Origin: Mesocentrotus franciscanus
Taxonomy: Eukaryota > Echinodermata > Echinoidea > Camarodonta > Strongylocentrotidae
Assembly (NCBI GenBank): GCA_037976565.1
Contig: CP137668.1
Span: forward strand, 2,996,261-3,060,260
Direction of reading: 5' to 3'
Length of the DNA: 64,000 nucleotides
A program made the translations under genes and the position numbers. Under the pieces are notes generated by a model. That model did no database searches, was not told where the DNA came from, and saw nothing but the letters and a program-made list of their open reading frames with translations. This document shows positions 13,501-24,050 of the stretch, piece by piece. How positions within the stretch are numbered: position 1 is the first letter of the stretch; each line of letters begins with the position of its first letter.

Positions 13501-16500
13501 ATATTGATGATGAAAATGAGAATAGATTTTTGTTTCATTCATGTACATAATGAGGATGAAATCATGTTTTGTTTACACACGGTAGCCTCTACATTGTTAA
13601 CACTGTTCTCTTCTTGAGAGCCCTAATATCCTATTATTACCCCAGGCTTTGACTTACTTCGAATCATAGGGTCATCGCGTCGGGTCATTTATGTCGATCA
13701 AAGTTTCATCTTGCTTTACGTCTCATTGTTATTTTAGGGAAAAACAATTTTAGCATGCAACGATTGTTGCTGAATTTCAGCAGAGAAAAGAAGAATGTGG
13801 AACTAAAAATAATCAAAGGGTTATTTCGGGAAATGATATGAAAATTTCCCATTTTGGTAAATTGAAGCAAAACGCAGAAAAGTTGGCCGAATTCGTTGCA
13901 AATAAAGAGATTTTAGACATTGTTCAAAATGACTAGAAATCGCCTTAACACAGTCTGCAAGCTAGTACGTAGAGCTTTGAAAGAACAGTTCCGCACTAAA
14001 TCATTCAAATATCGTCCAAGATTAAATCGAAATGTTATTAGCAAAGGGTTGTGTGTCAGTAGTCAAACCCCACTATGGTAAATCCCTTGACTGTCTTTGA
14101 AAATAGTGGCAAAATTTAATGTAGACTCTAGACATAGCCAAATCTGTACAAAGTAAAGTTAAAGTACGAGGACGCATGAGTTACTAGGGATGTTTTCCAA
14201 GAAGGGGATCATGTTTTTTACATCTGATTTTAAATCAGCATATTGTCACTTAATTAGAAACCTTTGGAGAGCACATTCAATACCTCGGTTTTGCCTCGGA
14301 TTTTGAAGGTCCTATAAGAAACTTTGTGAAATAGAAAAAATAGAACAAAAGTAGAATGTAAAATAGAACATATTAGGGTAGAATCCAAGATGAAATATGG
14401 AATAGAATTTAAAGTAGACTATGAAGCAGAAGATATTAGGAAGAAAAAAAACATTTTTATATTTCAAATGAAAGTTTAGGAATACACGGATTTGCACAAT
14501 GCATTATTACAGTAATCATAACCAGATCCATGGACCTATTCAGTTCAAGGCAGGTTTGTGCAATGCATCATAGAATACCAAAAGCAAGAGAAAAAACAAA
14601 GATGCAATAATCAATTTAAATCATGCCAACTTTAGGTGAAACATATACCATTACCAACTCATAAATTAAGTATGTCAGATAATTTGCCTTGTTATACAAC
14701 ATGTAAAGGGTGCCAAAAGTCCGTAAATTCTGTGACAAGCACCCCAAAAAGGGTCATGGTCCTCTGAGCCCCCCTCTACCCCGGATCCGCCACTGTTGCA
14801 GTATGTTTATATGCGCAGTAGGATATGAGTGAGACCACGTGTTGTACTGAAATACAAAATAAAACTTCAAACGGTTTGTAAATTAAAAGCTAGAGCACTT
14901 TTTTTAACAAATTGTAATTTCTTATTATACCTTTTCAATACTAACAACATTTTTTGTCTAACTTATCATGACCTCAATGGCTCAGATAACATTGCAATCA
15001 AACTTGAAGCACAAATGTTTTGATTTAGATGCTTACATTTGTTTTTATGATGTTCAATTACAAATATGTGTTATTTATTCAATTTAGTTTTGTTCTTGAT
15101 GTGTAATGGATTATTAACTATGGCAACGGCCAGGGTGGTCACTTCCACCACCAACTGTATGACCAAACGAGCAGATTATGATAGCTGAGGGTACTAGATA
15201 ACAGATATATATCATTTGATATGGCTCATAGTCTGCTTGTTTTATGTTTTGAGTTGATTAGCTACATTTCCTAATTGGTTCACAGATGTCAACTACTTTA
15301 AGATTCAGTTTCCATGGCAACGGCCATTTTTTTATGACTGGCTTCAAATAACCCATTTCTTTTTATCATAATCGAGCGGTCAGCTAAAATTATCGGATGA
15401 TTACGATTTGTTTCATGTTGTTGAGAAACAATTAAATTATTTTATACAATTCAAATATTTCTTGATCTGTTGCCATGGTAACGGCCTTGCGGTAACGTCG
15501 ATCACCTACTTTATGGCAAACAAATATATAACGATAGCTTAGGGTCCTAGCAAACAAAAAGTCATCATTTAGAATTATGCAAACATTTATTTAATAATAT
15601 CTTTCATATAGTTTCAGGTATTTTCAGGTATTTTTTATAGAAAAATCATATTTTTCTCACTGGTTCCATAGCAACAGCAATTTTTAAACATGACTGACAC
15701 CTGTAATAACTTGCAGATGTAATCAAGTGAGATGCTTTAAATACTCATACCGCTTATCTTCCTCCGTTACCATGGTAATAGCCCTAGTTGTCACACCCAC
15801 CACCAACTTAAGGGCAAACGAGCACATTCTGATAGCTAAAGGTCCTAACAGAAATACTTAATTTAAGATTTTGTCTAAGGGTTGGGGCCTTTTCAATTAT
15901 TGGCGCTTGGACTAATATTGCTAATACCTGTGAGAATTGTCATATACGGTACATGTACACTGTAGATGTACATGTAAAGAGTGTTTTCCAATCGAAATGT
16001 GCATCTTTTAAAAATACATCAAGTTATTTTGGATAGTATAAAATGACTTATCCATCACATTATCTTATCATTTTTTGCTTTGTGTGGCATAACAACATAA
16101 TATATATTTAATCAAGAAAAGATGTTTCAATGGTGTTTTTAAAACTTTGAAATATGATTAGTTTTGATAACCACATATTCTGAGTAAGTCACACTTTTAT
16201 GTTTCAATGTACCATACATAAGTGTGTAATATCTAACTTCCAAACAGGGGCGGATCCAGCCGGCGGCAAGGGAGGGGGCCTAAAAAGGGGCCCACTTCGT
16301 GCGAAAATTTGAAAATCGTGCCGGCCGATTTTTCGCTCAGTGGGGGATTAAGCACAATTTTTTTTGGCACCCGAAAATGTTTTTACCCTACGGGAAGGGT
16401 TATTTTTTTCCACCGCCACCCCTTGGGCGCCAGGGGTAGTGAGCACAATTTTTTTTTTGGTACCCCCCAAAAAATTGAAGGGTTATTATTTTTTTCCACC

Positions 16501-19476
16501 GACACCCCTTGGGCGCCAGGAGGGGCCCAACTTTTTTTTCAAAAAAGGGTGTTTTTACCTGTTTTTTTGCTAGGGGAGGGGGCCGGGCCCCCCGGGCCCC
16601 CCTGGATCCGCCACTGCTTCCAAATGTATATTAAAAAGATTTATTACTTCAAACTCATATTGGAAGTATAAATCAATTGAAAGGTCTTTCTCAGCTAATA
16701 CATATTCGTTCAAAAAAAATGAAAAATCATGAATTTATACACTCTTTCAAATTTTGAGCCAAAAAGTACACTTCTAGTTTTTTACAAGAAATGAGCGTGA
16801 CATCCACCATTTGTTATTAATATTTATTTTGTTTGCAAAAGTTTTTAGCATGGAAGCCGTCCAAAGTAAAACGTCTTGGCTGGTCTATTATATTTCACTT
16901 TATTATTTCGCTATGTTACATGTCTATCATTTGTTTATATTATGCATTCTCTTGTTAAATCTAATGTATGAGACAAGTTGGTTATGTGGAATGTGGAACA
17001 ATAAAACAAACAAATAGATTGGGGAGCTGGGGGGAAAGTGAGACGTTACGATTTTCAACAAACAGAGCGTTGTAATCATGCTAGTTGTCATATATCCTTC
17101 ACGATAACAGAATTGCTCTGATTGCATTCCTCTTTTTAATTATTTATCTAAACATTTTTTATTGATCAAGATACTGTCCAAACACTTTAAAAAGCTTCGT
17201 TCACATTATTTAAATTATTGCACAGGCTTCTTTGATATTGAATATAACTTGCTTGGGAATCGTTAGCCTTAAGGTTTCCAGTTGTGTAAACTTACTAAAA
17301 CATGATTAAGCCAGACTGGAAAGAACTCATCCAACTCTTTTGGGAAGACCAACTGTCTGTCGATGGACCATAGTATCCAGAACATGCCAACCACCATCTA
17401 CAAATAAATGAGGAAAGTACTATTTGAAATTTGAAATTGTTGAATATTCGTTGATGACATACATGTAGCAAAGCATCTTTGAAATGATAAGGATGATGAT
17501 AATGATGAAGATGATGATGATAAGTATTGTAACAATAATAATAATAACAAAAAAATAGGTTAAGAGTATTTCAAAGCCACACACAATTGGAGAAGGCTTC
17601 AGGGAACGATTGTTGTTTACATTCACAAAAGAGAACACTGCCTCTTGTATTTCTTAGTGTTTTCCGTAATTATTCATGGCGGAATGCCCAAACAGCAAGC
17701 AACTATCATTTTTTAAGTCAAACATTTCGCCCAGTGTTTGTTTTCTTCTTATTTCAAACACTTTGGATGGATATATATTAGCCGTGTAACGTGAAGTGAT
17801 TGCTATGTCGATGAGAAAATTTTGAAATAAGAGACTCTAGGGATCCAGGATTGTCCGATGTATGCGCTCCCTCAATTCAAAGCCGAACAAACCGATCACA
17901 GTGGCCATCTGTGTGCGAGAATAAGGCCACCTGTCTATAGTGGTCATTTTCTGTTTCTATATATAGTGTCCACTGTAGACATGTTTGACTGTATCCTAGC
18001 AACAAGAGTCACATTCAATTTCAATATTACTACCCCAGTCGCATAGGATCCAATAGGCAATATTCGTAATGTAACCAAATTGAATGCACACGTCTTTGTG
18101 AAGTGCTTTTATACGCATTAATTCAGTCACCTGTTAAGAATAATTGCATTTCAATAGTCTGCATGCGAATTGCATGTACGTTGCTAGGGAGAACAGGTAG
18201 CCATACCTTACTACACGTAATGTTGCAAAAGACCTGTCTGATAATTTTATACATACTTTTCTTAACCACAAATATATCTCGATGACCAAAAGCTTGCCAG
18301 AACTTACCCGACATAGCGACCCCGACATAGCAACCCTTAATGTATGCAAAGTGAATTCCATCTATAGAGTTGTCATTTTGCATAGCAGGTGAATCAAATG
18401 GTTGGTAACCAAAGGTTCGAGAGAGAAACATGCATAAAATGCAGACATCAGTAAACAGGTATATTTGCATTCTGACCATTGAAATAAAGTTATTCGTAAC
18501 AAGTAAATGAAATAAGTCGTATCGAGGCACTTCACAAAGACATATGCATAAATTGTGGTAACGCTATGAAAATATCTTATTGCTATTCCGCATCACCAAT
18601 TAATGTTCACATCGTTTCATTGGTATTCTTACGGCTTGTTCACATTATGAGGCGGTAACCAGCGGGTGTTTTTTCTTCTTTTTCTTTTTCTTCTTCTTCT
18701 TCTTCTTCTTCTTATCTTTCTTCATTCTTCTTATTTTTCTCTTTCTCTATTTATTTGACCTACCTTGTGCGCAGCTACTATTTTTATTCCCGCTTCCCAA
18801 TTTCCCGCGTCATAAGCCTAAAGAGGGAAAAGGGATATGGTGATCTTACCAGTCCAACGGGGAATGCAACAGAAGAGAGAACCCAGTCCCTCAATGAGTG
18901 CATCATTTTGGATTTCACTCCTGCCATCTCAGTCACATCGGCCACACAACAAGAGAAGAAGTAGAAAATCTGGAAGAACTGTAGATCACAAAATAATCAT
19001 CAAGTATGAAATTATTTCTTCGGTAATCGTTTCATTTTAGGATTCTTTTTTGTTCTCTTTATTTTTGGTAGTGTATAGTGCACACAGAAATCGTTATATG
19101 ACGCTTCTACCCAGAATATATTATTTATTTACACAATACAAAACATAGATCATACTGGGGTCATAGCGATTATCATGCTGCAAATCGCTGTCATAAGTCT
19201 GGTTTGCGCCGCAAGCGTTTTATGTACATATTACCTGATTAGTATGCTCAAACGTGTTGTCTACACAACTTCAATACACAAAATGCTAAACATTTACGTT
19301 CTTACCCAGCACCACATTGTGAGAAACTTGGTATCCCCTCCATAGCGATAGCTCTGTGGTCGAAACTTTGACTCATTGGCCCGATCATAAACATTTTCAC
19401 AATAGTAATAATATGAGGAACAATAGTAGGTCAAAATCAAAGCGTGGTAAATTTTACCACACGAAGGAAGACCCAT
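7341..19476 (-). CDS. AIG1/ADTRP-like membrane hydrolase, complete five-exon gene
   Basis: Seen: five exons (19306-19476, 18850-18978, 17296-17397, 8036-8151, 7341-7503) join in frame with GT-AG borders to a 226-residue protein. Family motifs appear in order: YGGDTKFLT, SLRDW, AFPVG, FWILWSIDR, WLNHVLHT, KYPSRS, WVYPIL, YFLGEL. Family knowledge: AIG1 and ADTRP are multi-pass membrane proteins of about 230-245 residues that hydrolyse fatty acid esters of hydroxy fatty acids, using a Thr and a His as catalytic pair. By alignment from memory these fall on Thr53 and His135 here, so the protein is probably active. Alternating hydrophobic stretches fit five or six membrane spans. It is shorter than human AIG1 mainly in the loop before SLRDW. 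AIG1 and ADTRP cannot be told apart by eye, so no symbol is given. The roughly 9-kb third intron is packed with foldback repeats and LINE debris. Confidence 0.93.
8036..8151 (-). CDS. AIG1/ADTRP-like exon 4 (residues 135-173)
   Basis: The CCATTAG acceptor and GTATGT donor enclose 38 codons plus two bases. The product starts HTNVLPILLIDMW and contains HKYPSRSLGIT, lining up without gaps with the corresponding AIG1 segment. The last two bases (TG) join the first base of exon 5 to restore a Trp codon. His135, the first residue, is the presumed catalytic His. Confidence 0.93.
8240..9126. mobile_element. Foldback MITE made of degenerate CGTATG repeats
   Basis: The ends are inverted copies (ACGGTCACACTATGACG at the left; reverse complement of the right end GCGGTCACACTATAGCG). 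Inside, GCGTATG, AACGTATG, GACGTC and TACGTC words recur dozens of times in both orientations. ACT on each side could be a 3-bp target duplication. It lies in intron 3 of the AIG1/ADTRP-like gene. Confidence 0.7.
9574..9736. repeat. Large near-perfect palindrome
   Basis: Arms of about 75 bases from AAATAATGAATG to CATTCATTATTT meet at GAGGCGTCAGCCGAG. It would extrude as a long hairpin. Same style as 35652-35764. Confidence 0.85.
9935..10620 (+). mobile_element. CR1/L2-group LINE RT relic
   Basis: Reads YGFHGRVLEWF, VPQGSLLGPFQFILYINDF and YTDDTSIFYTHDNP (the catalytic box has TDD for ADD) before a stop. The upstream part is in shifted frames. It is a decayed fragment. Confidence 0.75.
10980..11690 (-). 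repeat. Long dispersed repeat, inverted copy III (partial)
   Basis: The reverse complement shows the same block (TAGGACC/CTCGG, CACCAACTTT, CATGG) and, near 11460-11530, a segment matching 14960-15020, both reading LNGSD-x-IAIKLEA in one frame. The shared reading may be chance or an old coding trace. Confidence 0.6.
12160..12376 (+). mobile_element. LINE 3' tail with GAATT repeats
   Basis: A short AT-rich 3' end finishing in AATAAAATTGAATAGAATTG and further GAATT units, like the tail at 23260-23305. No coding part remains. Confidence 0.55.
12604..12836. mobile_element. Foldback element of GGACAACTACCCC tandem units
   Basis: About seven units of the GGACAACTACCCCC type run left to right and then invert at about 12751 into GGGGGTAGTTGTCC units. 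The outer ends GGACACCTACCC and GGGTAGGTGTCC are exact inverses. It is GC-rich in an AT-rich setting and non-coding. Confidence 0.8.
12940..13020 (+). repeat. SINE body fragment
   Basis: ACACCTGGGTCGAGAGGGAA followed by GTGGACAAAACACCATGCCC matches blocks near 23960 and 59595. It is the common part of a dispersed SINE. Confidence 0.5.
14735..14794. repeat. Right end of a hAT-like MITE
   Basis: Ends in GGATCCGCCACTG, the same right terminus as the MITE at 16245-16616. The left end was not found, so it is probably a truncated copy. Confidence 0.45.
14830..16990 (+). repeat. Long dispersed repeat, copy II (split by a hAT MITE)
   Basis: Collinear with copy I and extending further left. It contains at least three of the CCATGGTAAC/GGTCAC/GGTCCTA blocks (around 15120, 15470 and 15770). 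The MITE at 16245-16616 interrupts it. Confidence 0.7.
16245..16616. mobile_element. hAT-type MITE with perfect 8-bp target duplication
   Basis: Termini CAGGGGCGGATCCAG and the inverse of CTGGATCCGCCACTG differ at one base. CTTCCAAA flanks both sides exactly (16237-16244 and 16617-16624). An 8-bp duplication and CAG termini are hAT hallmarks. The GC-rich interior repeats a unit containing CCCCTTGGGCGCCAGG and is non-coding. Confidence 0.92.
17296..17397 (-). CDS. AIG1/ADTRP-like exon 3 (residues 101-134)
   Basis: The TTTGTAG acceptor and GTAAGT donor enclose 34 codons in phase 0. The product contains FWILWSIDR, VFPKELDEF and WLNHVL, a signature part of the family. With the first codon of exon 4 it gives the WLNHVLHT block that carries the catalytic His. 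Confidence 0.93.
18081..18556. repeat. Foldback element with arms of about 100 bases
   Basis: The left arm (GTCTTTGTGAAGTGC at 18091 onward) is the imperfect inverse of the right arm ending GCACTTCACAAAGAC near 18541. It lies in intron 2 of the AIG1/ADTRP-like gene. Confidence 0.65.
18668..18730. repeat. TTC-rich microsatellite
   Basis: Imperfect TTC units in intron 2 of the AIG1/ADTRP-like gene, 120 bases past the exon 2 donor. Confidence 0.85.
18850..18978 (-). CDS. AIG1/ADTRP-like exon 2 (residues 58-100)
   Basis: The CTACAG acceptor and GTAAGA donor enclose 129 bases, exactly 43 codons in phase 0. The product starts FFQIFYFFSCCVADVTEM, a membrane span, and ends SLRDWVLSSVAFPVG plus Leu, matching the conserved LRDW and AFPVG family blocks. 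It lacks about ten residues of the loop found in human AIG1. Confidence 0.92.
19306..19476 (-). CDS. AIG1/ADTRP-like exon 1 (start codon, residues 1-57)
   Basis: The ATG at 19476 opens a frame that reads to MWCW and then meets a GTAAGA donor at 19305. The N-terminal MGLPSCGKIYHALILTYYC resembles the first membrane span of AIG1, and YGGDTKFLT matches the family block holding the catalytic Thr (Thr53). It ends in phase 0. The in-frame codons after the donor are intron. A long TTC microsatellite lies about 120 bases upstream. Confidence 0.92.
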
Positions 19477-19599
19477 TTTGCATGTGTTGTACGAATTAAG
19501 GTGTTACAGGAATTAACATGGCAAAGGTCTGTTAGGAGATTATAAGTGTAAACATGAGCAGTCGACTGGCTTCATATATAGTCTGGTTGCAAGTCTCAG

Positions 19600-19690
19600 C
19601 TTCTTCTTCTTCTTTTTCTTCTTCTTCTTCTTCTTCTTCTTCTTCTTCTTCTTCTTCTTCTTCTTCTTCTTCTTCTTCTTCTTCTCTTCC
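19600..19690. repeat. Long TTC microsatellite
   Basis: About 28 TTC units, mostly uninterrupted, upstream of the AIG1/ADTRP-like start codon. A polypurine/polypyrimidine tract of this size can form a triplex. Confidence 0.95.
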
Positions 19691-19947
19691 TCCTCCTTTT
19701 TCCAACTTCGTATAAGTGCACGATGTATTTTCGTCTTAACTACAGCAGCTCGGATGCCATTATCTTATTTCTATAAAGGTTAATTAAGTTCCTCGGTGTT
19801 TCACAAGCAAAGGCCTCGTACTTCGTGGAGGGGGATGATGGTATATCGTCTCCCCTTTTTCGGGGGGGGAAATAAATTATTGATAAAGCTAATAAAATGA
19901 ACATCTAGCCCTACATATCAGCTACTTATGGTGATAAACAAAAGCCT

Positions 19948-20264
19948 CCTGGGAGGTGTTTCACAAAGACCCTAAGTCGAACTTAACTCTAAGTTGGACT
20001 TAAACATTATGGAGAGCCATTTGTAGCCTTAAAATAAAATATATTCAAAGCAAAAATTCAAGTATTTTAGACTTTTCATAAATTCCACATCAAGAACATG
20101 AAATCTCCTTTGTAATAGAAAATATGAATGATTGGAATCAACATTTTATGCCTTTAAAAATAACTTTTACAAAATATTTTCAAAGATGCTAACGGCTTTC
20201 CATAATTGTTAAGTCCAACTTAGAGATAATTTCAACTTAGGATCTTTGTGAAACACCCCCCAGG
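19948..20264. mobile_element. MITE with long inverted ends
   Basis: CCTGGGAGGTGTTTCACAAA at the left is inverted at the right (TTTGTGAAACACCCCCCAGG), and similarity extends for about 55 bases through the CTTAACTCTAAGTTGGAC region. Non-coding. Confidence 0.8.
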
Positions 20265-21079
20265 TTCACTCAACCTCAACAAGAAACAGAAAGAAAGCAC
20301 ATAGTTCACAAACAAGTCCACATACCCGAAAGAGCCTTTCGATCGGTCTCATTTTGGCCGCAATGGTCACACAAATAATTTCTTTTTATCTATAAACGAC
20401 ATAATATAGACTAAATTTCAAATGTTCATGTTTAAACAAATTAATGTTGCCTGTTAACTGCACCTTTGCACTTGTATGTTATTAATCACTATAATTATTA
20501 CTATCGTTATGTATGTTGATCTATCAATAATCAAGAAATTGAAGATTACAATTTCGTCAGAAAATATTGTCCTTAAAAAGGGCAAACTTGTGCTGAGCAT
20601 TGTAGGTCAAAGCTGAATAGTAAATATGTTGACCATATACAAGTATTAACTGACGATTATAAAAGACACTTTGATCAGCAAACAGCCATGATCTTTTCAA
20701 CAAACTCAAGTAGTAGAGGTAGGTGTCCTATATGGTATTGTACAGCACCTCGAATTCATCGTTGAAGGTGTGTTTAGTGGTAGACTCTATTGGGTATATG
20801 TACTTTGCTTTGTCTTATAGCTGCAAGTAGAACAGCAGCATGGCACCTAGAAACATAGTATTGGGCGCATTAGAAATATATCTCAGCATTATTATTAATC
20901 GCAGATATAATTTTAGATTTTCGAGACATGGTCTCTCATTGACCTGTCTTCGGTATACACACATACCACCCGTTGCTGTGTATAATTTATTATGGTTAAT
21001 TTGAAAGCATCGACTTGAAGCTCTTGCAGACACTGCATTTGTAAGGGAGCACATTCGTGTAATTTGGTGTGTTTTTTAG

Positions 21080-21240
21080 AGACCCTATCCGATGGTAATA
21101 CAACTTCCATTCCAACTCCCTGTTTATATCAATGGAAAGCTGAATGAACGTAGAATACAAATATAAAGAAATAACAAACATTTTCCCTTTCAGTATTGCA
21201 CTAAAGCAAATTTAAACCTCATTGTCCGTACCCCTCCTAA
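21080..21240. repeat. Scrap of receptor 3' flank
   Basis: It resembles about 25098-25225 (blocks around CCTATCCGATG, ATGGAAAGCT and GTAGAATACAAATATA). It sits directly left of duplication unit A. Confidence 0.55.
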
Positions 21241-22039
21241 TTATGTAGCAGGTAGGGGAGGGAGAGATCGCGATCGCGAAAATAAAACCAGTCAGATTTT
21301 AAACTAGGGGAGATCGCGTTGGTGGAGATTGAAGTTTGACTGAACCATAATGTCCTATAACTATTAATATTCTCAGTTACGAAACACCGTCCCTGCGTGG
21401 TATTTTATCTGTATTAATAAATGCATATTTTAGCTGAATTGTGTATCGTGATCAAAAGTCTTAATACTTGTTTCCATTAATATCAGTCTATATTTTTGCT
21501 CTTATGTGCTCCTGTTTTATTATGTATATACATGTATTGTACTTCATGTGTATTTTATTATATATCAAGGTGTTTTTTCGTTTTACTTTGTATTTCCATT
21601 GCTTTATGTAATACAGGGCTCTTTTGCAAAGCAATTTATATTTACTGAAGAGAACTCTATATAAAGAACACAGAATAAATATTTTTAAAAACTGTGTATG
21701 TGTTTGTGTAACAGTAATAAAAGCCCTTAGACATGTTAGTAGTTAGTTCGCTCGCATTTTTGAAAGTCCGGTTAATATCCTGTTTATATCAGGAGTAACT
21801 GACACTTTTCCTAAACAATGTTTCAATATAATACTGCGGATGTTTTCATTACAAGTGACTTATCAAGGATATTAAAGGGGGGCTGAATAAATTGTATGTT
21901 TGTATTTCCAGTAATTATGCATACATGTTGTTGTGACTAATCTCGGTTAGCATTAACGTTAGCTTGTTTCTTTTTACCAAAACATTAAAAAAATATTATA
22001 TACGTATGTCTATTTATAATGTGTATTCGATGTATCAAT

Positions 22040-23665
22040 GAGACATGGGTTTTTGGTAATAAACACTGATAAAGGATCAAATCAAATCAATCAATTTCAA
22101 GAGGAGAGGAGGTGGAAGACATTTTAAATGTATGAAGTATTAGAAGAAGGAGGTGTGACACAATCGGATCGTCGGTCTGACTCAAATGACTTTCGCCATG
22201 CGCGTGGGTTCGAGTCCCGAGCTGAGCAGACAAAAGGCAAAATGATTGGCGACGCGTTGTGTGTATTAAAGCGTGCCTCCCTTCTTTTTTTTTCTTTTCT
22301 GTTCTCGATTAAGGCTTGGGTTCAGGGGAAAACACTCCATTCCTCTTGTGTTAGAGAGTCATACAATATGCACATTAATCGTGTTGCCAAATCTGTTGGT
22401 ATTATTTACCGTTTGAGACATTTTCCAAGACATATTTTAGTTATGTTATATTATGCATTGATTTTCTCCCATGTCAATTATTGTAACCTTGCCTGGTCAA
22501 ACAGTTATGATTACTTTATTACTAAAATTGCAGAAAAAAGCCATAAGAATAATTTCTAATTCACCTTATAATGCTCATACCTTGCCAATCTTCTCCCAGT
22601 TCAAATCTCCTAAACGTTTATGACATTAATAAATTGAATATTGCAATATTTATGTTCATGTGTTCTAGAGGCTTATTACCATCTCCAATTACATCAAAAT
22701 TTGTTTTAAATTGTAACATACATAATTATAGTACACGTAATGCTGTAGAATACCATCTGCCAAAAGTTAGAACTAATATTTCAAAGAATACTATTTTTTA
22801 CAAAGGTCCCCATCTATGGCTCTCTATTCCAATCCATCTTAAGAATCAACCCTCCTTAAATAGTTTTAAACGTGCCTTTCGATTGTTTTTATTAAATTTG
22901 TACTCATCAACTTAAATATTATTTGATTTACAACGTATATATTTGTATATTTTGTTTTCTTCTTTATAATGCCTTCCTTTTCCCATCTACTGTTTCCACC
23001 TGTTTTCTTTTTTTTTCTTAATGTGCTGTCAATTATGTACTTTCTTTAGGGGTCAACGTTCAACAAGGCTAAATGCTCTTTTTTGTTGACCCCTCATTCG
23101 ACATAAATTTTCTTTCTGAACCTATTTTCTGTTAATTTTATTGTATTCTTATTATCTGTTATGTTACCCTTTTACATGTATTTATGTATTTTAAATTTAA
23201 ATTTGTTCCTACTCTGTATGTATTGTATATATGTTTTTTTATGGAGAATGGAATAAAATTGAATTAAAAAATTGAATTGAATTGAATTGAATTGAATTGA
23301 AATAATACGCTACACTTCTCGCAAATAGTAGGGTGCAATTAAACCAGGTGTTTAGTGTGCCTGCATATATACAAAAGATAATCTTCCTATACAGACCCTT
23401 GAGATAGGCTGCACAGTCCTTTGAAGATTAACAAAAAAAGAAGAATATTAATATAGGCCTACGTGTTATGTAGTTTGCCAATAGAAAGCTAGGAAGTAGC
23501 TAGAGGGGTGCGCGCCTCCTAAAAGGCCTATTTGGATAAATTGATTTCTTTCAGTATTCTTCACTTGCTCTTTCTGACTGATATTTTGGATATCAGGTAG
23601 TGTATATGATTATTTTCAAAACAATTTCCGTGTCTTGATGACATCTTAAACGTATTTTACATGTT
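22040..23665 (+). mobile_element. Insertion in duplication unit A: tRNA-like SINE head and CR1-like LINE 3' end
   Basis: Absent from unit B, so it post-dates the duplication or was cleanly lost there. 22140-22230 has a perfect B box (GGTTCGAGTCC). 22310-22915 encodes a LINE C-terminal region in two frames (INRVAKSVGIIYRLRHFP, YYALIFSHVNYCNLAWSNS, SKNTIFYKGPHLWLSIP). The GAATT tail ends near 23305. The remainder to 23665 is AT-rich and unrecognised. Confidence 0.75.
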
Positions 23666-23939
23666 AATACCACCATAGAAGACATACAGAAACGAAAACA
23701 AAACCATAGTCTTTTCCATTATACTTACTCATACAATAATTGATTGCATTCAAATGACAAGCAAGTGTGTGTCAACCATGTGCATCTACATGTTTGAAAT
23801 TGTAGGCGGGGGGTTGTACGGTATGACGGTTGCAATACCGGAATATGTACAAAATACATGTACTAATATGTATTTGAAATTGGTATGCCAATAGTGAAAT
23901 CACGTTAGTCGAGAACTATTTTTTAGAGGGGCCCTGATT

Positions 23940-24050
23940 TCCACAGCAATGCTAGGTACCCATTTACACCTGGATGGAGAGGGACAACTATGGACAAAAC
24001 AACTTGTCCAAGGCTAGGATGTAAGCACCTAGCGAGGATCGAGAGCCTTC
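23940..24050 (+). repeat. SINE body fragment (paired with 59565-59690)
   Basis: GGTACCCATTTACACCTGG, GAGAGGGACAACTATGGAC and CTTGTCCAAGGCTAGGATG form a SINE-body block. It is carried in both duplication units. Confidence 0.5.

Noticed and set aside
13920..14090. Plus-strand reading MTRNRLNTVCKLVRRALKEQ and onward
   Set aside because: Short, no splice context, no domain, and surrounded by stops. Possibly transposon debris but not supportable.
20815..21181. Cys-rich minus-strand frames resembling a WSC or zinc-finger piece
   Set aside because: No consistent domain pattern in a single frame and no convincing splice sites.
22140..22215. Possible tRNA gene from a perfect B box
   Set aside because: The A box is poor and no cloverleaf with paired acceptor ends can be drawn. 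It is better explained as a SINE head.
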